Shown here piece after piece: positions 37,673 to 50,058 of a DNA stretch of 64,000 nt. The stretch comes from Caprimulgus europaeus (taxonomy: Eukaryota > Chordata > Aves > Caprimulgiformes > Caprimulgidae): assembly GCA_907165065.1 (NCBI GenBank), contig OU015526.1, forward strand, positions 68,657,723-68,721,722, in the 5' to 3' direction. Every line of letters starts with the position of its first letter. The stretch's first letter is position 1. Under the pieces are notes generated by a model. That model was not told the DNA's origin. It made no database searches and worked only from the letters and a program-made list of their open reading frames with translations. The position numbers and the translations under genes are program-made.

Positions 37673-40600
37673 CAGATGCATCACACTCGCTGCACAAATG
37701 ACTGGCCATTTGTTTGGGATGCTAACTGTGCTGTTGGACATCCAAAAACTCTAAAAATGTACTGAACTTTGAGCTGCTAAAGCCCTTGTGTACAAATAAG
37801 AAGTCAGCACAGGCAGAGTATCTAGGATTGACCTTTGCAGAATTCATTACCAGTGTTCCAAGTTCTCCTGTTTCTTTTGAGAGCCATTTGAATGTGGGAC
37901 AAATTTATATCAAGAGACTGACACTAATATCTGTGTGAAAACTTCTTTCTTCTAACCAGATTTGTTTGATATGTTCAATTCTGGAAGAGCAAGAAACTGC
38001 TCTAATTAGCTGAACTCTAGTGACCTAACAAAGCATGGTTGCTTTGGGGAGCGAAAGGTCTTTTCAGTCATCTGGGGTAATTAATTTCTCATGAATTCTC
38101 CACTCCTTTGCTCAAGTCTGATCTGTAACCGTGTTCAGCTTATAATGGCACATCTTATACATGATGAGGGTATGGTAAAACTGTGCTTCTGTCAGCCTGT
38201 CTTGTTCCTCTTCTCCAAAGTGAATAAACTTGGGAGGAGTTTTGCCTGTAGCTTGTATCCTCTCTGGCAGCTTTTCCTGACACTCATCTTCTGGTTCCAG
38301 ATCTCTGACTGACACTGATACTCTGACAAAAGTGCAGAGAGAAGGCTTGGCCTGGAAAAACATACTGGAAAACTGTGGACTGCAGCATGGTTTGTGGTTC
38401 GTTTGGTCTTGTACCTCAGTTTTAAGGAACAGGTTCCACTTTCAGCCTGAGAGTACTTGCTCCTGTGCACCCTCATATGTTAGAACCTACATTAAAACTG
38501 TGCTGGGGAAAGTGAAGCCTAAAGGCTGTGGGGTCATCACTGCATGGTATGACCTGCGCTCCAGGGGGATTATGCCAACTTGCTCGTGGTAGGAAAGCTA
38601 ATGGGATTCAATTTCTTTGGAGTAATCCCTTTGGATTTTAAATAAATATATTATTTGCCAAAATGCTTTAAAACACATAGTGGCTAAGAAATGCATACAT
38701 ATAAAGGTGTGAAATATGTAGGCTTAGGCCATTTGGCTGTATCAGTGAGGCTCTGAAAGTCCAGCCTCTTTTAGGCAGGACTTTTAATAGATATTGTAGG
38801 GATAGACTGATCTGCACTAATTTTAACTAGTCTGGGTACTAGTTATATTTTAGTCCTAGCAGTGTGGGATTAGCAGAGATGAGGTTTTTACCAGCTGTGT
38901 TACTGACTTAACAAGACCAAAGCCCAGGCTCCTTCCCTCCATCACTCTCTCCCTGGAGCAATTGTGTACCGGGCGCATGGCCTCTTTCTGCCCCGGCAGC
39001 CTATTTTGTCCTTGGGTATAACAGTGCTGAGGCAGAAAACCTTTGCTGGGGTAATGCTGTTTGCAGCAGTTCTTTTTCCTCCGAGCATGGTGTGCAACAG
39101 CTCTTCAAGTGCTCCTTTATAGTTGACATTGAAACGGGGCTAAATGTTTTTTTTCTCATGTAATTTTGCTTTACATGTGACATATGATAGTGTTTATTTT
39201 TGTATCAGGGCATAAAGAGGAGAAAATAAATACTGGAAATCTTGTTTCTGTTTCTTTTTATATTTATGCATAGAAGTTGTTGAAATGGGCGATGCTGAAC
39301 GCCCACCATGATACCAGATCCATGATGTGTACGGTGTGCTTGGTCAAAGAGCTCAATTGGATGTTGCTGGTTTCTCCCCTCACCTTTGCTGCTCTCATGG
39401 GAACAAAACCAATGAAGAGAAAAAGAATAAATAGGGTATAGTGGGGGAAGACATCTGCCTGTTCTTCTTCTACACAAGTACACACAAATGGTGAAAAGTC
39501 CTTAGCACTAGCAAACCTTCCATATTTTGGAGCTGCAGTTCCTGTGAAGGGAACATTGAATGTATTTTCAGTACTGTTTCAATAACAGCTCTGAATCTCT
39601 GTTCCCAGAGCTTGCAGATAAAATGACATCCACAGCAATAAGTGTTGTCACTGGAAATGATCTCCCCTTTGTTCTTTCCTCAACTTTCACTGCCTCTCAG
39701 CAGCATGATAGTAGCTGCCATGCAAAGTAGTTGCATTCAACTGTTTGATTTTTGTTTTCATTTTATTTTTTCTCTTTCATAACACCTTGTTTGCAAATGC
39801 TGCGGTTTCATGGATACTAGCACCAGGTTTGATGGAGTTGAGCTTGAAGCAACAAACTGGTTCATAGTGTGGACTTTTTTTGTGGAAGGCTTACCTTGCA
39901 TTTCCTTAATCATTTTAGTAGAGTCTTAACTGGATTAGTAGTGCTGAAAATAACAGTCATTAAAAAAAAGTCTGGCAATGATTTTTTTTTTTTCTGTGGC
40001 TTCTTTTGTCCCTGTTGCTAAAAATAATTAATCCACAGCACTTATGTATAAATTAATGACTTGTATAGTGATTTTATCCTCCATCTTCCTCAACATGACT
40101 TTGTCCCAGGCAGCTATAAGTTTCAAATGGTGCCACTCTCTTTTTGGTAAAAAAAATCAGTCGTATTAATGCACTTTCAGTCTCCTGAAGAGGGATACAT
40201 TGTTTGAAATTATCATTAGAAAATAATACCCTGTCATATGCAGAACAAGGGTTTACATTTTGTATCCTGTGGCTGCTGGCAATAACCTATCTGCATAATG
40301 TTGGGGGAGCTTTTAAAAGTAAGTACTGAAAGCTCCATTCTTTAATAAATGTAAATTGCAACCAGACAAAGATTAGTAAGTGTGTATTAGGGAATAATCC
40401 TGCAGGATGGATGGGAATAGTTGTTCTGGTGTTTCTGTTTACACACCGTCCTTGGGGATCACCTCCTTTGTGAGAAATGCTTTCCTGGGATGGATTTGGC
40501 TTTGAGCTGACCAGATGGCAGCTTTTATGGGTTTTTTTGCATCTCTTTTTTTGTGATTCATGAATAAACCTAATACAAGGTGATTCCTGCTGTGCTATGA

Positions 40601-40826
40601 ACGGGAGCCACAAGAATAATCTCCAAGCTGATTTTTTGGATTCTTTGCCAAATGCAATTGGGCTGAGAACTGAGTGGCTCCCATGCATGAGAATAGTCCC
40701 CATGAGTTTTGGGCACAAACACTTGGGCTGCTGGTGTCACCAGTCACTGGTGAAAAGTGGTGATTTCCCTGTTCAGGTGTATTTGTTGCTTTTTTAGCCC
40801 AACTTGCTAGATAGAGTATGTTGTGA

Positions 40827-40883
40827 TTTTTTTTTAATTTTTTTTTTTTAAATTCATCTTGGTCTACAGACTTTTTTTTTTTT
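40827..40883. repeat. poly(T)-rich tract
   Basis: T runs of 9, 12 and 12 bases are interrupted by AA and a short unique segment. No attached retrotransposon is recognised. Confidence 0.8.
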
Positions 40884-43800
40884 ATTGTTTACAAAAAATG
40901 TCACAATAAGGAAAGAAACTTTCCTGTATCCCCTTGGAGTTTAGATAAAACTTAAAAGAATGGAGACAGCACCATAGGTCACCAGTCACTGATACGATCA
41001 AGCTTAATTAATTTGATGTCTTATTGTGGAGTTGTCCCCGTGTGAGATTGTTCCGAGCATGCTCCCTAGCTATGCATTGGATATTTCTTTGTTGTTGCTG
41101 CTTGTGAGATTGTATCTTTTGAGAGACTATTTAGATGGCAGAGTCTCTGCCTGGTGGGAAAAGCTTTTCAGTGCTTGTCTATTGATCTTATAGTTTTGTT
41201 GCAGTGGGGAATGAAACATTGAGCGTATTTATATCCTTAGAAGCAAAGAGCAGTCTCCTTCCCCCTGCATTCCTAAGATGTCATATCTTGAAGGAAAGTA
41301 AAACAGAAAAGGAACAAATTTATTCTCAGAGCTTGGAAGACGATGAATTATTTATCTTTTGAAAGCTTCCACTATCTTTGCATGAAAGGAAGCCCTATTA
41401 TTAAAAGCGAGGGTTTCTTTTTCTGCATGTCAATAAGAGGGAGATCAGAGCTGACTGATTATTAAGATGTCTTTTTCCTTAGAGAACTGGACAGCTCTAG
41501 CTAGTTGGTACCAAGAAGCTGTTTTTAAAACAACAAAGTTGTTAGGTTTGATATTAATGCGAGATTGGAGCCCTACTAAAAGGCCTATGAGGACTAAAAG
41601 ATGAAACACAGTCTTGGAGGAGTTTAATGCGTGACCACATAACTTAAGTGTTTCTCTGTTAAATATACTTTCCCCATGTATCCAAAGTTTTGGGTCTAGT
41701 TTTTCAGTCAGATTGCGTTTTTTCTGACTCCTTTCTTTGATTTCTGAGCGTCTACATGTTAAAGCACTTGCAACTAAGCTTACTCCACTGGAAGATGACT
41801 AGCATCCCATCATGATACTGTTTCTTCTGCCTTGGTTGCACAAACTGAGGGCTCTTTTTGTGCTTGTGAGAATCATGCCCTGCAGACTGTTTTCACTGGG
41901 GGTACCATACCTCAGGATTTATCTGTGTATTTGAGTGGACTTTGGGGAGTGAGGTATAACATGAGATGTGCACCTTTATTGCATTTGGACATTCCCTTTG
42001 TAATGTGGCCAGTGAAACACTCATTTCTGTTCAGATATGCAAGTATACACACTCATTTTTTTCCATAATTTTGTTTCTCACTGTAAGTTGTCATGAGTAA
42101 TGGCCTGGAGTCAAAGCACTAGGCCAACAAAATATTTTCTTGGGATGGGTTGTGCTGTTGGAGCTGATGTGTTTTGTCCGTGGTGTTTGCAGAGGACCAG
42201 GGTTCCTGAGGTGGGAATACTGAGCTACAAACAGCTGAAACTCTGATTTACACCTGACTTCACTAAGGTTGTTAAACAGATAATGAAATAATATTATTTG
42301 ATCTCAATGGGGTAATTTTGGGGGCAATGTGTGTTTGTGCAATCCTATCTAAGGATGTTACTACTAGCTTCTAGGAGCTCTTCTTTGCAGGTATGAAATA
42401 AGTCTTCTTTCCATTCCTGCTCCTAAATTTTAGGAAAACAGAACATTTAATTGATTCTGTGACCACAGAAGGAATTCAGCATGCATAGAAGCCTCCAGCA
42501 GACCTGGTGCCTCTGTCCTAGACATGGGTCTCCCTTCCCTCTCTGGTTTTAATGTGATCCAGGTTCTTCTGTCCTGCCTTTTTGGTCACAGTGTGGATCC
42601 CAGGGCAGGATGTTGTGTGTATCTTTTTTGATATTCAATTAGGATAAGATTCAAGTACCCCGAGAAGGAACTAAAAGTTAAAATTTTTTCCTCATCAGAG
42701 GACTAGCAATGAAAGCAAGTAACAAAATTTTTGCTGCATTCTTGTCTCATGTCTCTTCCCATAATGATCAAGGGATGGAGGTAGAGAGCTCTTTTCCCTT
42801 AAAACCATTCCCTTGCCAGCCTTACCTTACCATGTGCTTCCACTAATTTTCCATCTCTTCCTGAACAAATGGCAGGGAGGAGCTTAGCTGAACAAAACTG
42901 GAATACTTTTGATAAAGACAACTGATTTGAATAGAAATGCTTATTTTTAAGCAATTACACTCACACTGAAAATGTGACATGCATATCCATATATGTATAA
43001 CACATGGATAGATGTTCCCAGCATACAGTGTAAAGCAGAAGGTATGAATGTGTTTACCACCGTGGCTTGCAGTGGAGGTGGTAAACTGAGTCTCAGTGTG
43101 TGGCCCAGCTGCTGTTGCTGCCACTGGAAGGTAACCATGGGGCAGTGATGAAGTGGGGCTCTCATTCAGCAGGAGGTCTTTCCTGAGACCTTGAAGGGAT
43201 TCAGAAGGTGGCTGCCCCTTGGGGCTACAAACAGGCCCCTGCTGTGAATCTGGAGGAAATACTGCAGCAGTGATGGGTGTGCTGATACTGGTTTTCCCAT
43301 GTTCAGCATGGCCAACTGCTGCTGCAAAAGTGTGGTGGCCTGGATGCCAGCAACTGATATGTAAGGCTTCTGGGGACCCCTGGGCAGAGTACTTCATTTG
43401 TTCTTCATTTGTAAAGTGGTGCCAAAGTCCTTTGGTGTGTATCAATATGGGTCCTGCCTTGGCTGGCTAGGTTGAGTGCAGGGTGGGTTTTTCTAAGGGT
43501 GTTGCAGCCCCATCTCCAGCAGCAGAGTGAATGTACACAGCCACTGTGAATTGCATCTTCTCTGCACGTGATGACATGGAATGCTCTTTAAGGAAAAACA
43601 GTCAACCTAATATTTAGTTAATTGGAATATTTAAAAAAAGAGAAAGGTGAAAATTATTTTCTGGTGGATGGGAGCCAGTCTCTCTGTCTGCCCCAGCTGT
43701 TTCTCCCTTATCCAGGGAAGCAGGGGCCCATACTACTTGTCCTGTCTGGGTTTCTGTTTCAGGGTGTACCTATTAGTAGCACTTCAAGTCAGACTTTCAG

Positions 43801-45630
43801 AAAACTTTAAAGGACAAATCCCTTCAGTGACCATCAGCTAAATAAGTAAGTGAAAGCCCTGGCAGTTTTAGTACTGGGTAACATCCAGCTCTTTAGCAAG
43901 GTGACTCTCCTGCTGTAGTTAGCTATTCTGATCACCACCAGGACGATGTGTTGTTTCGTTAAGCAGGCACTGTAAAACTGTCTCCTTTATCGCTTGGATT
44001 TCTGCTGTTACCAGACCCAAATGGTCTTAAATGTCACTAATATGGGCTGCCTTAGTTTTTGTTGAGTGATTGCAGACTATGACAGGCCTGTCAAGTCTCC
44101 TGCAGTTTTCACAAAAATTCAATAATGAAAAATAGCCACAGAGCATTAATTATAAGCATATGTGGAGCTATTAAAAGCTGCAGCCTGGCAAAACATTTTT
44201 GCGTGTGCTTGGTTTTAAGCATATGAGGGGTTTCAAGCTCTTAAAATGCTTTGCCGGATTAAGATCAGAATTCCCCAAAGAGTCCAATATACATTTAACT
44301 ACTCTTTAAGGCAAAAACAACCTCCTCCAGATCCTATTAATAATGCCTGCACATTAAATAATTTTTCATGCAGTCATTCTCAAGCACTGTTAGTAGAATC
44401 CAATGTATAAGCAAATAAGAGGTCAGATAAAGCTGACAAAAATAGGGTTCTGAAGCTGTAATCTCGCATCACTGTACGTGCCACGCAGCAGATAATACAG
44501 TTCAATCTTATTTTGCTTGTTTCTCTTTACTTGAGGGGGGAGAAAAAAAAAAAGACTCTACATGTCTAGAGATTCAGGCTGCTTATAGCCAGTTCTTATA
44601 TCTTTGTGGCAGCATAATGTTCTCTGGGGCTGGAACATGCAACTGCCCATGTTTTCTAACAAATGAAAAAGTGAAGACGAGATGCAATCGATGAGGAAAG
44701 TATTTGCTACCGACCATTTACCTCACAAAATGGAGGATGCAATTCAACTAGTGCAATGTGTATATATCACATTGATTTCCCTTGGAAGACAGGCAGAAAA
44801 GAGGTGCCCTGAAGGTCCATTCTTAATGTGACTCAATAGCTCCACCATTGTATTACCAATGTGCAAATTGTCACTTGCTGGAAAAAATATTTAAGTCTCA
44901 TGACCTTAATTTTTTCTAAAGACAAATTTATACTTCCTCTTTTTCTCCTATTTTCAGGTGCCTGTTACTTGTTACCTTTGATAGCAAATGCCAAGACATT
45001 CTTGAGCTCAGGAAGAGCACTGAACCCCACCTCTAATCTTTCTTGGGGGAGTCAGGCACACACCTTTGGCATAGTTGATTGACTATGTATAGCTGTGTAG
45101 TGCTGCATAGCTGTGCCATGCAGTTAGTGTGTGATAGGTGCACTCAAGTCTCCCTACACTACCTGAATTTTGTAATACTTAATCTCTGAATCTCAGTTTG
45201 GTTCATGAAGGAGATGGTAATGGGGAATTTCACCTCTAGGCAATGCAAATAATTCTGCAGTTTTGGTTGCTTGGAGATTACTGATGAGATAGGGTGACTA
45301 AAGTGCATTTACATGCAGGAAAATTGGTGCTCGTGGTTTTTGAGCATTGCTGATGGCAACAGGTAGTAAGCACTACTGCACTAGACAGCTGACAAGGGAG
45401 AAGAACAGAAGTAAAGCAGACCCACTCTGGGTACTCTAGAATGTGTAGGTGGATTCTGCTAGCTTTTTGCCAAGGTATTCTTTTCGAGACCAGGTTAAAG
45501 CTGGATGGGTCATGGTGATGATCAAAGAAAAGGAAGGAAAGGAGATACGCACTTTTTTATTGCCAGCTACCTGTCTATAGATAAGTGGTCAAATATTTGT
45601 TCTCAATGCAGATGTGAATCAATTAGAGTT

Positions 45631-45738
45631 ATAGAATCATAGAATGGTTTGGGTTGGAAGGGACCTTAAAGATCATCCAGTTCCAACCCCCCTGCTGTGA
45701 GCAGGGACATCTTCCACTAGATCAGGTTGCTCAAAGCC
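45631..45738 (-). mobile_element. very short CR1 3' stub
   Basis: Only about 108 bp: two ATAGAATC octamers, the GGTTTGGGTTGGAAGGGA block and sequence through TTGCTCAAAGCC, then an abrupt return to unique DNA. It is severely 5'-truncated and has no coding part. It is closely similar to the start of the element at 25671, which suggests a relatively recent insertion. Confidence 0.95.
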
Positions 45739-48700
45739 AAGTTGTTTAGAAAATTGTCTATTTCAGGGGGGAAAAATAGAGACTGGCAGAATTTGAGGTC
45801 TCTGGATATCTCAAGTAAATTCTTGAGTGATGGTGGACTCTGATATTCTTTAGTTATTTAGGTAAACGACTGAAAATATATGGACTTGTCAGCATGACAT
45901 ATTAGCTCGAAGTAATGACCCATTTCTTGCAATCTTGAAAGTGTTTGTATGCCAAAACAAATGTACAAGTTTTGTACTTGCAGGATCCTGATCCTGAAAA
46001 CAGGCATCTATTTAGGTCTTCAAATAGTACAGTTGTCTGGAATTATATAATTACAAGTGGAGTTGAGATCTTGACTTTTTAGGATCATATGGAAAATATA
46101 GTTTGTCTTGGAATTTTTAGGGAGTGTAGATGAAAATAAAGGTAGCCTTCTCTAATAACATTTGTCTTATCTCCTCCTTTGGCTATAAAAAAAACAACCA
46201 AAAAAAAGTGAATTTTAGGTTTCTGGCATGAAAGTTGCTGCTGACTATGGAGTTTCAAAGTAAATGGTAGTGCAAAGTTGGGAACTCCAGAACTCCTCTT
46301 ACTGTACACTACAGACATTTTCTGCACTTTATAGACTAACTGTGACAATTCATCAAATTAACGAGTTCAGTCCTGATAACAGTACAGTGCAAGACCTACA
46401 CATTTCTCCTTATTTACTTTGATTTCTTTTTGAATAAAAGAATAAAAGGTTTTTTTGAAGCATCATTTTAGCATTTAAAAAGGCAAGAGGAGGATATTGC
46501 TTTTGTTTCAAAGAGTATTTCTGACACATGTGAATTTGGAGGTCCTAAAAGGTGTTAAGCTAATAATTGTAAATAACTATGAAAGGCTTATCTCTAAAAC
46601 TCTGATCTCTTTAAACTATATGACACTTTAAAGATGTGAACAAGTCTGTTGCATTAAATCACCTAACTGCAGAATCTCAATTTGTTTCCAGAAATGCAAA
46701 AAAAGAAAATAAAAAATAACCTGTATAATTTTACATTGTAGGACAGAAATGTGGCTTTTGTGATACAATTTAGATAAAATGGGAATTATAGCATATTTAG
46801 CATGACGAATTTGGTAATTATGTATAGAAATTATATGAAAGCCTGGAGTACATAGGGTTTGACATAATTTGGATGTGCTCATTCTAGTTTGTACACAGAA
46901 TACATGGCCATTCATGTCCTCAGTTGATGTATTTAATTAAGATTTGCTCAATTAATATTAGGTTTTGGAATTGCGTAGAGTGTCTGTTTCTACAAGAAAT
47001 GCACACAAAGTTCAAAGCAGAATGCAGTGTGTTCAGGTTTTATCTGTTTACTCTCTCTTCTGTTTGTGGAGTGCCTTTACATAAAGAAAGATATAATTTT
47101 ATTGGCTGTAAAATATTTTGGCATTTGCTGTAGCATTAGGGGTTCACGCTAGAGCTGTTTGTGCAGATGCCCTTTTCTTCTCCCTGTGGTTTGTTTTGAG
47201 TCCTGTGTTGCTCTTGGTGTGAGAGGTGATGGGGTGACTTTCGGGGGAGCCTTATAGGTGCTCTGGAAACCCATAGGACAAAGTTATCAGGGGAAGGAAA
47301 AAGCTGATGGCTGTGGTTTTATTTAATTACTGAAGAGGTGGTGCCAAATGTGAGAAGGGAACAACAGCCACAATTCTTAGTGTTGTGTTGAGGAACAGGA
47401 GGGAAGCACACCGGTAACAGGGCAATTTGCAGTGGCAGATATAAAAATTGTTATGTGAGTTTAGCATATGTTTTCCTATGAGGAGAAAGATGATGCCCAT
47501 GCTACAGTATGTCCCACCATTGTGTAAAGTTGTGTTAAAAAAAGTCTTCACAAATATATCAGCTCTACTTTTGTTTCTTAAAAAAAAAAAAAAAAAAAAA
47601 GCCACCTCAATCTTGCTTGTCTAACAATTTTGCTACTTTTAATTCTCTGCTTGTTAGTGCTAGAGAGTATTTTTAACACATAGACATTATATGAGATGGC
47701 CTTTTAGAAGCACAGGTAGGAGCTCTCAACTTTAATGAATTAGCCTCTCCACTGAAATCCTTTTAAAGTGACATAATCTTCAACATGGCGCCCTTGGAGA
47801 ATATCCTTGCTAGTTAGGTAAGGAACTGAACAGAAGCTGTTAATCTAAAATGGGTGAGCCTATGACCTAATTTTCTATCACAGAAAAATCACCTAAAAAG
47901 GGTAAGTATATATTTAGGTCTACTGTAGCTGTACCTAAAGGCTCCAGTTGTGCTTGGAGCTCTGCTGGTCTTGGTGTTGTGTGGATGTAACATAAAAAAA
48001 TGGTTTCTATTGAAATGTGCTGGAATTTTGTATGTCTTCAAATTGTCCACACCCATGTACAAAAGATATATTCAATTTAAAAATTGATCCAGTAGGACAG
48101 TAATGGTCATTGTAACTGCCAGTTATGTTGCCAAATCCTTAAATGAATAATTGGCAGTGTGTGGTATACTGTGGTTATAGAATATATATATGTGTTTATA
48201 CTTGCACGTATGTCATCAGCCTGTGATCATTTCTTTCTCTATTTTTCCCCTTTCTGTTTAATTCTGTGTTGTCCACATCTGTTCTTCTGAAGTACTTTCT
48301 AGTGCATGAAAAGATGAATGCATTAAACTCCACAGTGGGACTGATCCTCATGAGAAAGATGGAAGTATATGTTATTGTTTTGTTGAGCTATTCAGAGAAA
48401 GAGAAATCAGCAGGCAGGCTGCCATAGCTTTTAACGTATCTGCACCTGGTCCTGCATGTGAGATACCTTCAGTACACACAGGAACGTACTTTCTGTTTGT
48501 AGAAATGAAGACCCAGGAGGACACTGTGTGGGGCTCTGTGCTGGACAGGTGACGTTGCCAATATCAGTTGTTGTTTCTCCTTTTTTTGTAGAAGAGGCCC
48601 TCTGCTAAAAGTGAATATGATTCATTCCATGATTATTAGCTGGCCATAATTTTCTAAATCTAGATGAGAGATGATGAAACTTTATCCTGAGTTCTTTTCA

Positions 48701-49065
48701 TCTTTTCAATCGGGCTCCTTCACAGTAGACTCTAGGGCAAATGGCATGCTTTCATTAGCTACTAGGCATATACCTGTGTTAGTGCAGGTTGTAAAGTATG
48801 AGTTGTTTTTTAGCAGTGTAGGTTTTGTAAATGCTGAGCTGTATGTAACTACCTGCAACTCAAAGACCTACCTCTGAAAGTGCTGAGGTAGCTTTATCTG
48901 GATTTTCTTTGTTTCCCAAGGTTTATAAAACATCTTCATTAATAACATACTAGTTCTTTAATGTCCCAACTGCAGATAACCCCCATACTTATACTTTTGC
49001 CTTTACTTGGAAAATGCCATATCAATATATAATAATTCCAGATTATCTGTGTTAATATTTCATGC
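45739..49065. other. unique AT-rich DNA, no gene recognised
   Basis: No gene or mobile element recognised. It contains a 21-base A run at 47580-47600 and an ATATATATATG stretch near 48183. A possible 18-nt micro-exon (acceptor ending at 47883, donor GTAAGT at 47902) is too small to support. Confidence 0.55.
47580..47600. repeat. poly(A) run, 21 bases
   Basis: An uninterrupted run of 21 A. No AATAAA or retrocopy body is seen immediately upstream, so there is no support for a processed pseudogene. Confidence 0.9.
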
Positions 49066-50058
49066 TGTGGTGGTTTAACCACAGTGGGACCATGTGGTCT
49101 TGCACTCACTCCCCTCACCTGGTGAGATGGGAAGGGAATCACAGTACCAAAGGGGACACGGGATTAGGATGAAGGACAGGGACGGCTCACTCACCAGTTA
49201 TGGTCATGGGCAAAACAGACTCAACTTGGGGAAGAAAAAACAATTTAATTCATTGCCATTCATCTGAGTAGCACAGTGAGAAAAAACAACCACATCTTGC
49301 AACACCTTTCCCCACCCCTCCCTTCTTCCTGGGCTCAAATCACTTTGCTCCCAATGTCTCTACCTTCCCTGCCAGCTGCACAGAGGACAGGGAATGGGGG
49401 TTCAGTCAGTTCACCTCTGCTGCTCTTCCCTGCATGGAAATCCAGGAACAAGATGTTCCAGAGCAAGCTTCCCATGGAGTCATGGACCTCTTCGGGCTCA
49501 GCTCCTGGCTCTGGCACGGTGACATCTATGGGCTGCAGATGGGCCTCTGGTCTAGCATACCTCCTCACCCTGGTTCTGGCATCAAGCAACTCTTGGGGTC
49601 TCAATTCAGTCACACTTACCCTCAGGCTCAACTTCTCTGATTCAGCGTGGAGTCCTCCATAGTCTACATGTGGGTCTCTGCTCCACCGTTGAACCTCCAT
49701 GGGCTGTAGGAACCTCCTTTACCTTTTTCTGCTCCATGCGGGTGAACTGGGTGTCTGAGGTTCTCTGTCCTCCCCCTCCTCCTCCTGGCAACAAGGCTCT
49801 CTCTTTTTTTAGGCTGATGCTCATCTCTTGTTCAGGTCAATGGCCTCTCCTCCAGGTTCACTCCACCTTCTTCTTTCCAGGACAGTCCTTCCCCTCACCC
49901 ATATGGACTAGCAGAGGCATTTCTCTAGTGCTCATTGGCCCAGCCTGGGCTGGGGGGTCTCCACCTTGGATCCAGGGGACCTGTTGCTTTCATAAGATGG
50001 GCCCCTTTCCCCGCTACCAAAAAAACCGTTCCCCCCTCCCACACATAAATCCAACACA
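49066..50058 (-). mobile_element. second solo LTR, diverged relative of the 34361 LTR
   Basis: It starts TGTGGTGGTTTAACC and ends CCAACACA, a TG...CA terminus pair. The pentamers CATGC (49061-49065) and CTTGC (50059-50063) flank it, consistent with a 5-bp target duplication carrying one mismatch. Length is 993 bp. It shares blocks with the first LTR, such as TCATGGGCAAAACAG, CAACTTGGGGAA, CCACCCCTCCCTTCTTCC and CATGGGCTG, but is clearly a different subfamily. No internal retroviral region adjoins it. The minus strand is preferred as its transcription direction by analogy with the first LTR: the position of the polyadenylation signal reads AATGAA there. ORFs of up to 141 codons inside it are chance. 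Confidence 0.82.

Larger units (their letters stand above)
36231..45630. other. unique DNA, no gene recognised
   Basis: No gene or repeat family recognised. Notable small items are the perfect hairpin at 37647-37672, T runs at 40827-40883 and a GC-richer patch at 43.05-43.45 kb. The patch carries a 200-codon minus-strand ORF (42843-43445) without family resemblance, overlapped by open frames on the other strand. The interval 44.08-44.8 kb has the look of a conserved non-coding element. Confidence 0.55.

Noticed and set aside
42843..43445. Longest ORF in the window, 200 codons, minus strand
   Set aside because: It lies in a GC-richer patch where open frames also occur on the plus strand, has no domain or family resemblance, no signal peptide pattern and no splice context. 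It turns low-complexity and hydrophobic-mixed toward its end. I read it as chance.
44941..45082. Terminal coding exon after the acceptor TCCTATTTTCAG (AG at 44956-44957)
   Set aside because: The frame stays open 41 codons to a stop, but the peptide is unrecognised, the open frame also continues upstream of the acceptor, and no nearby polyadenylation signal was seen.
47560..47600. 21-base poly(A) as the tail of a processed pseudogene
   Set aside because: No polyadenylation signal, transcript-like body or flanking target duplication is visible.
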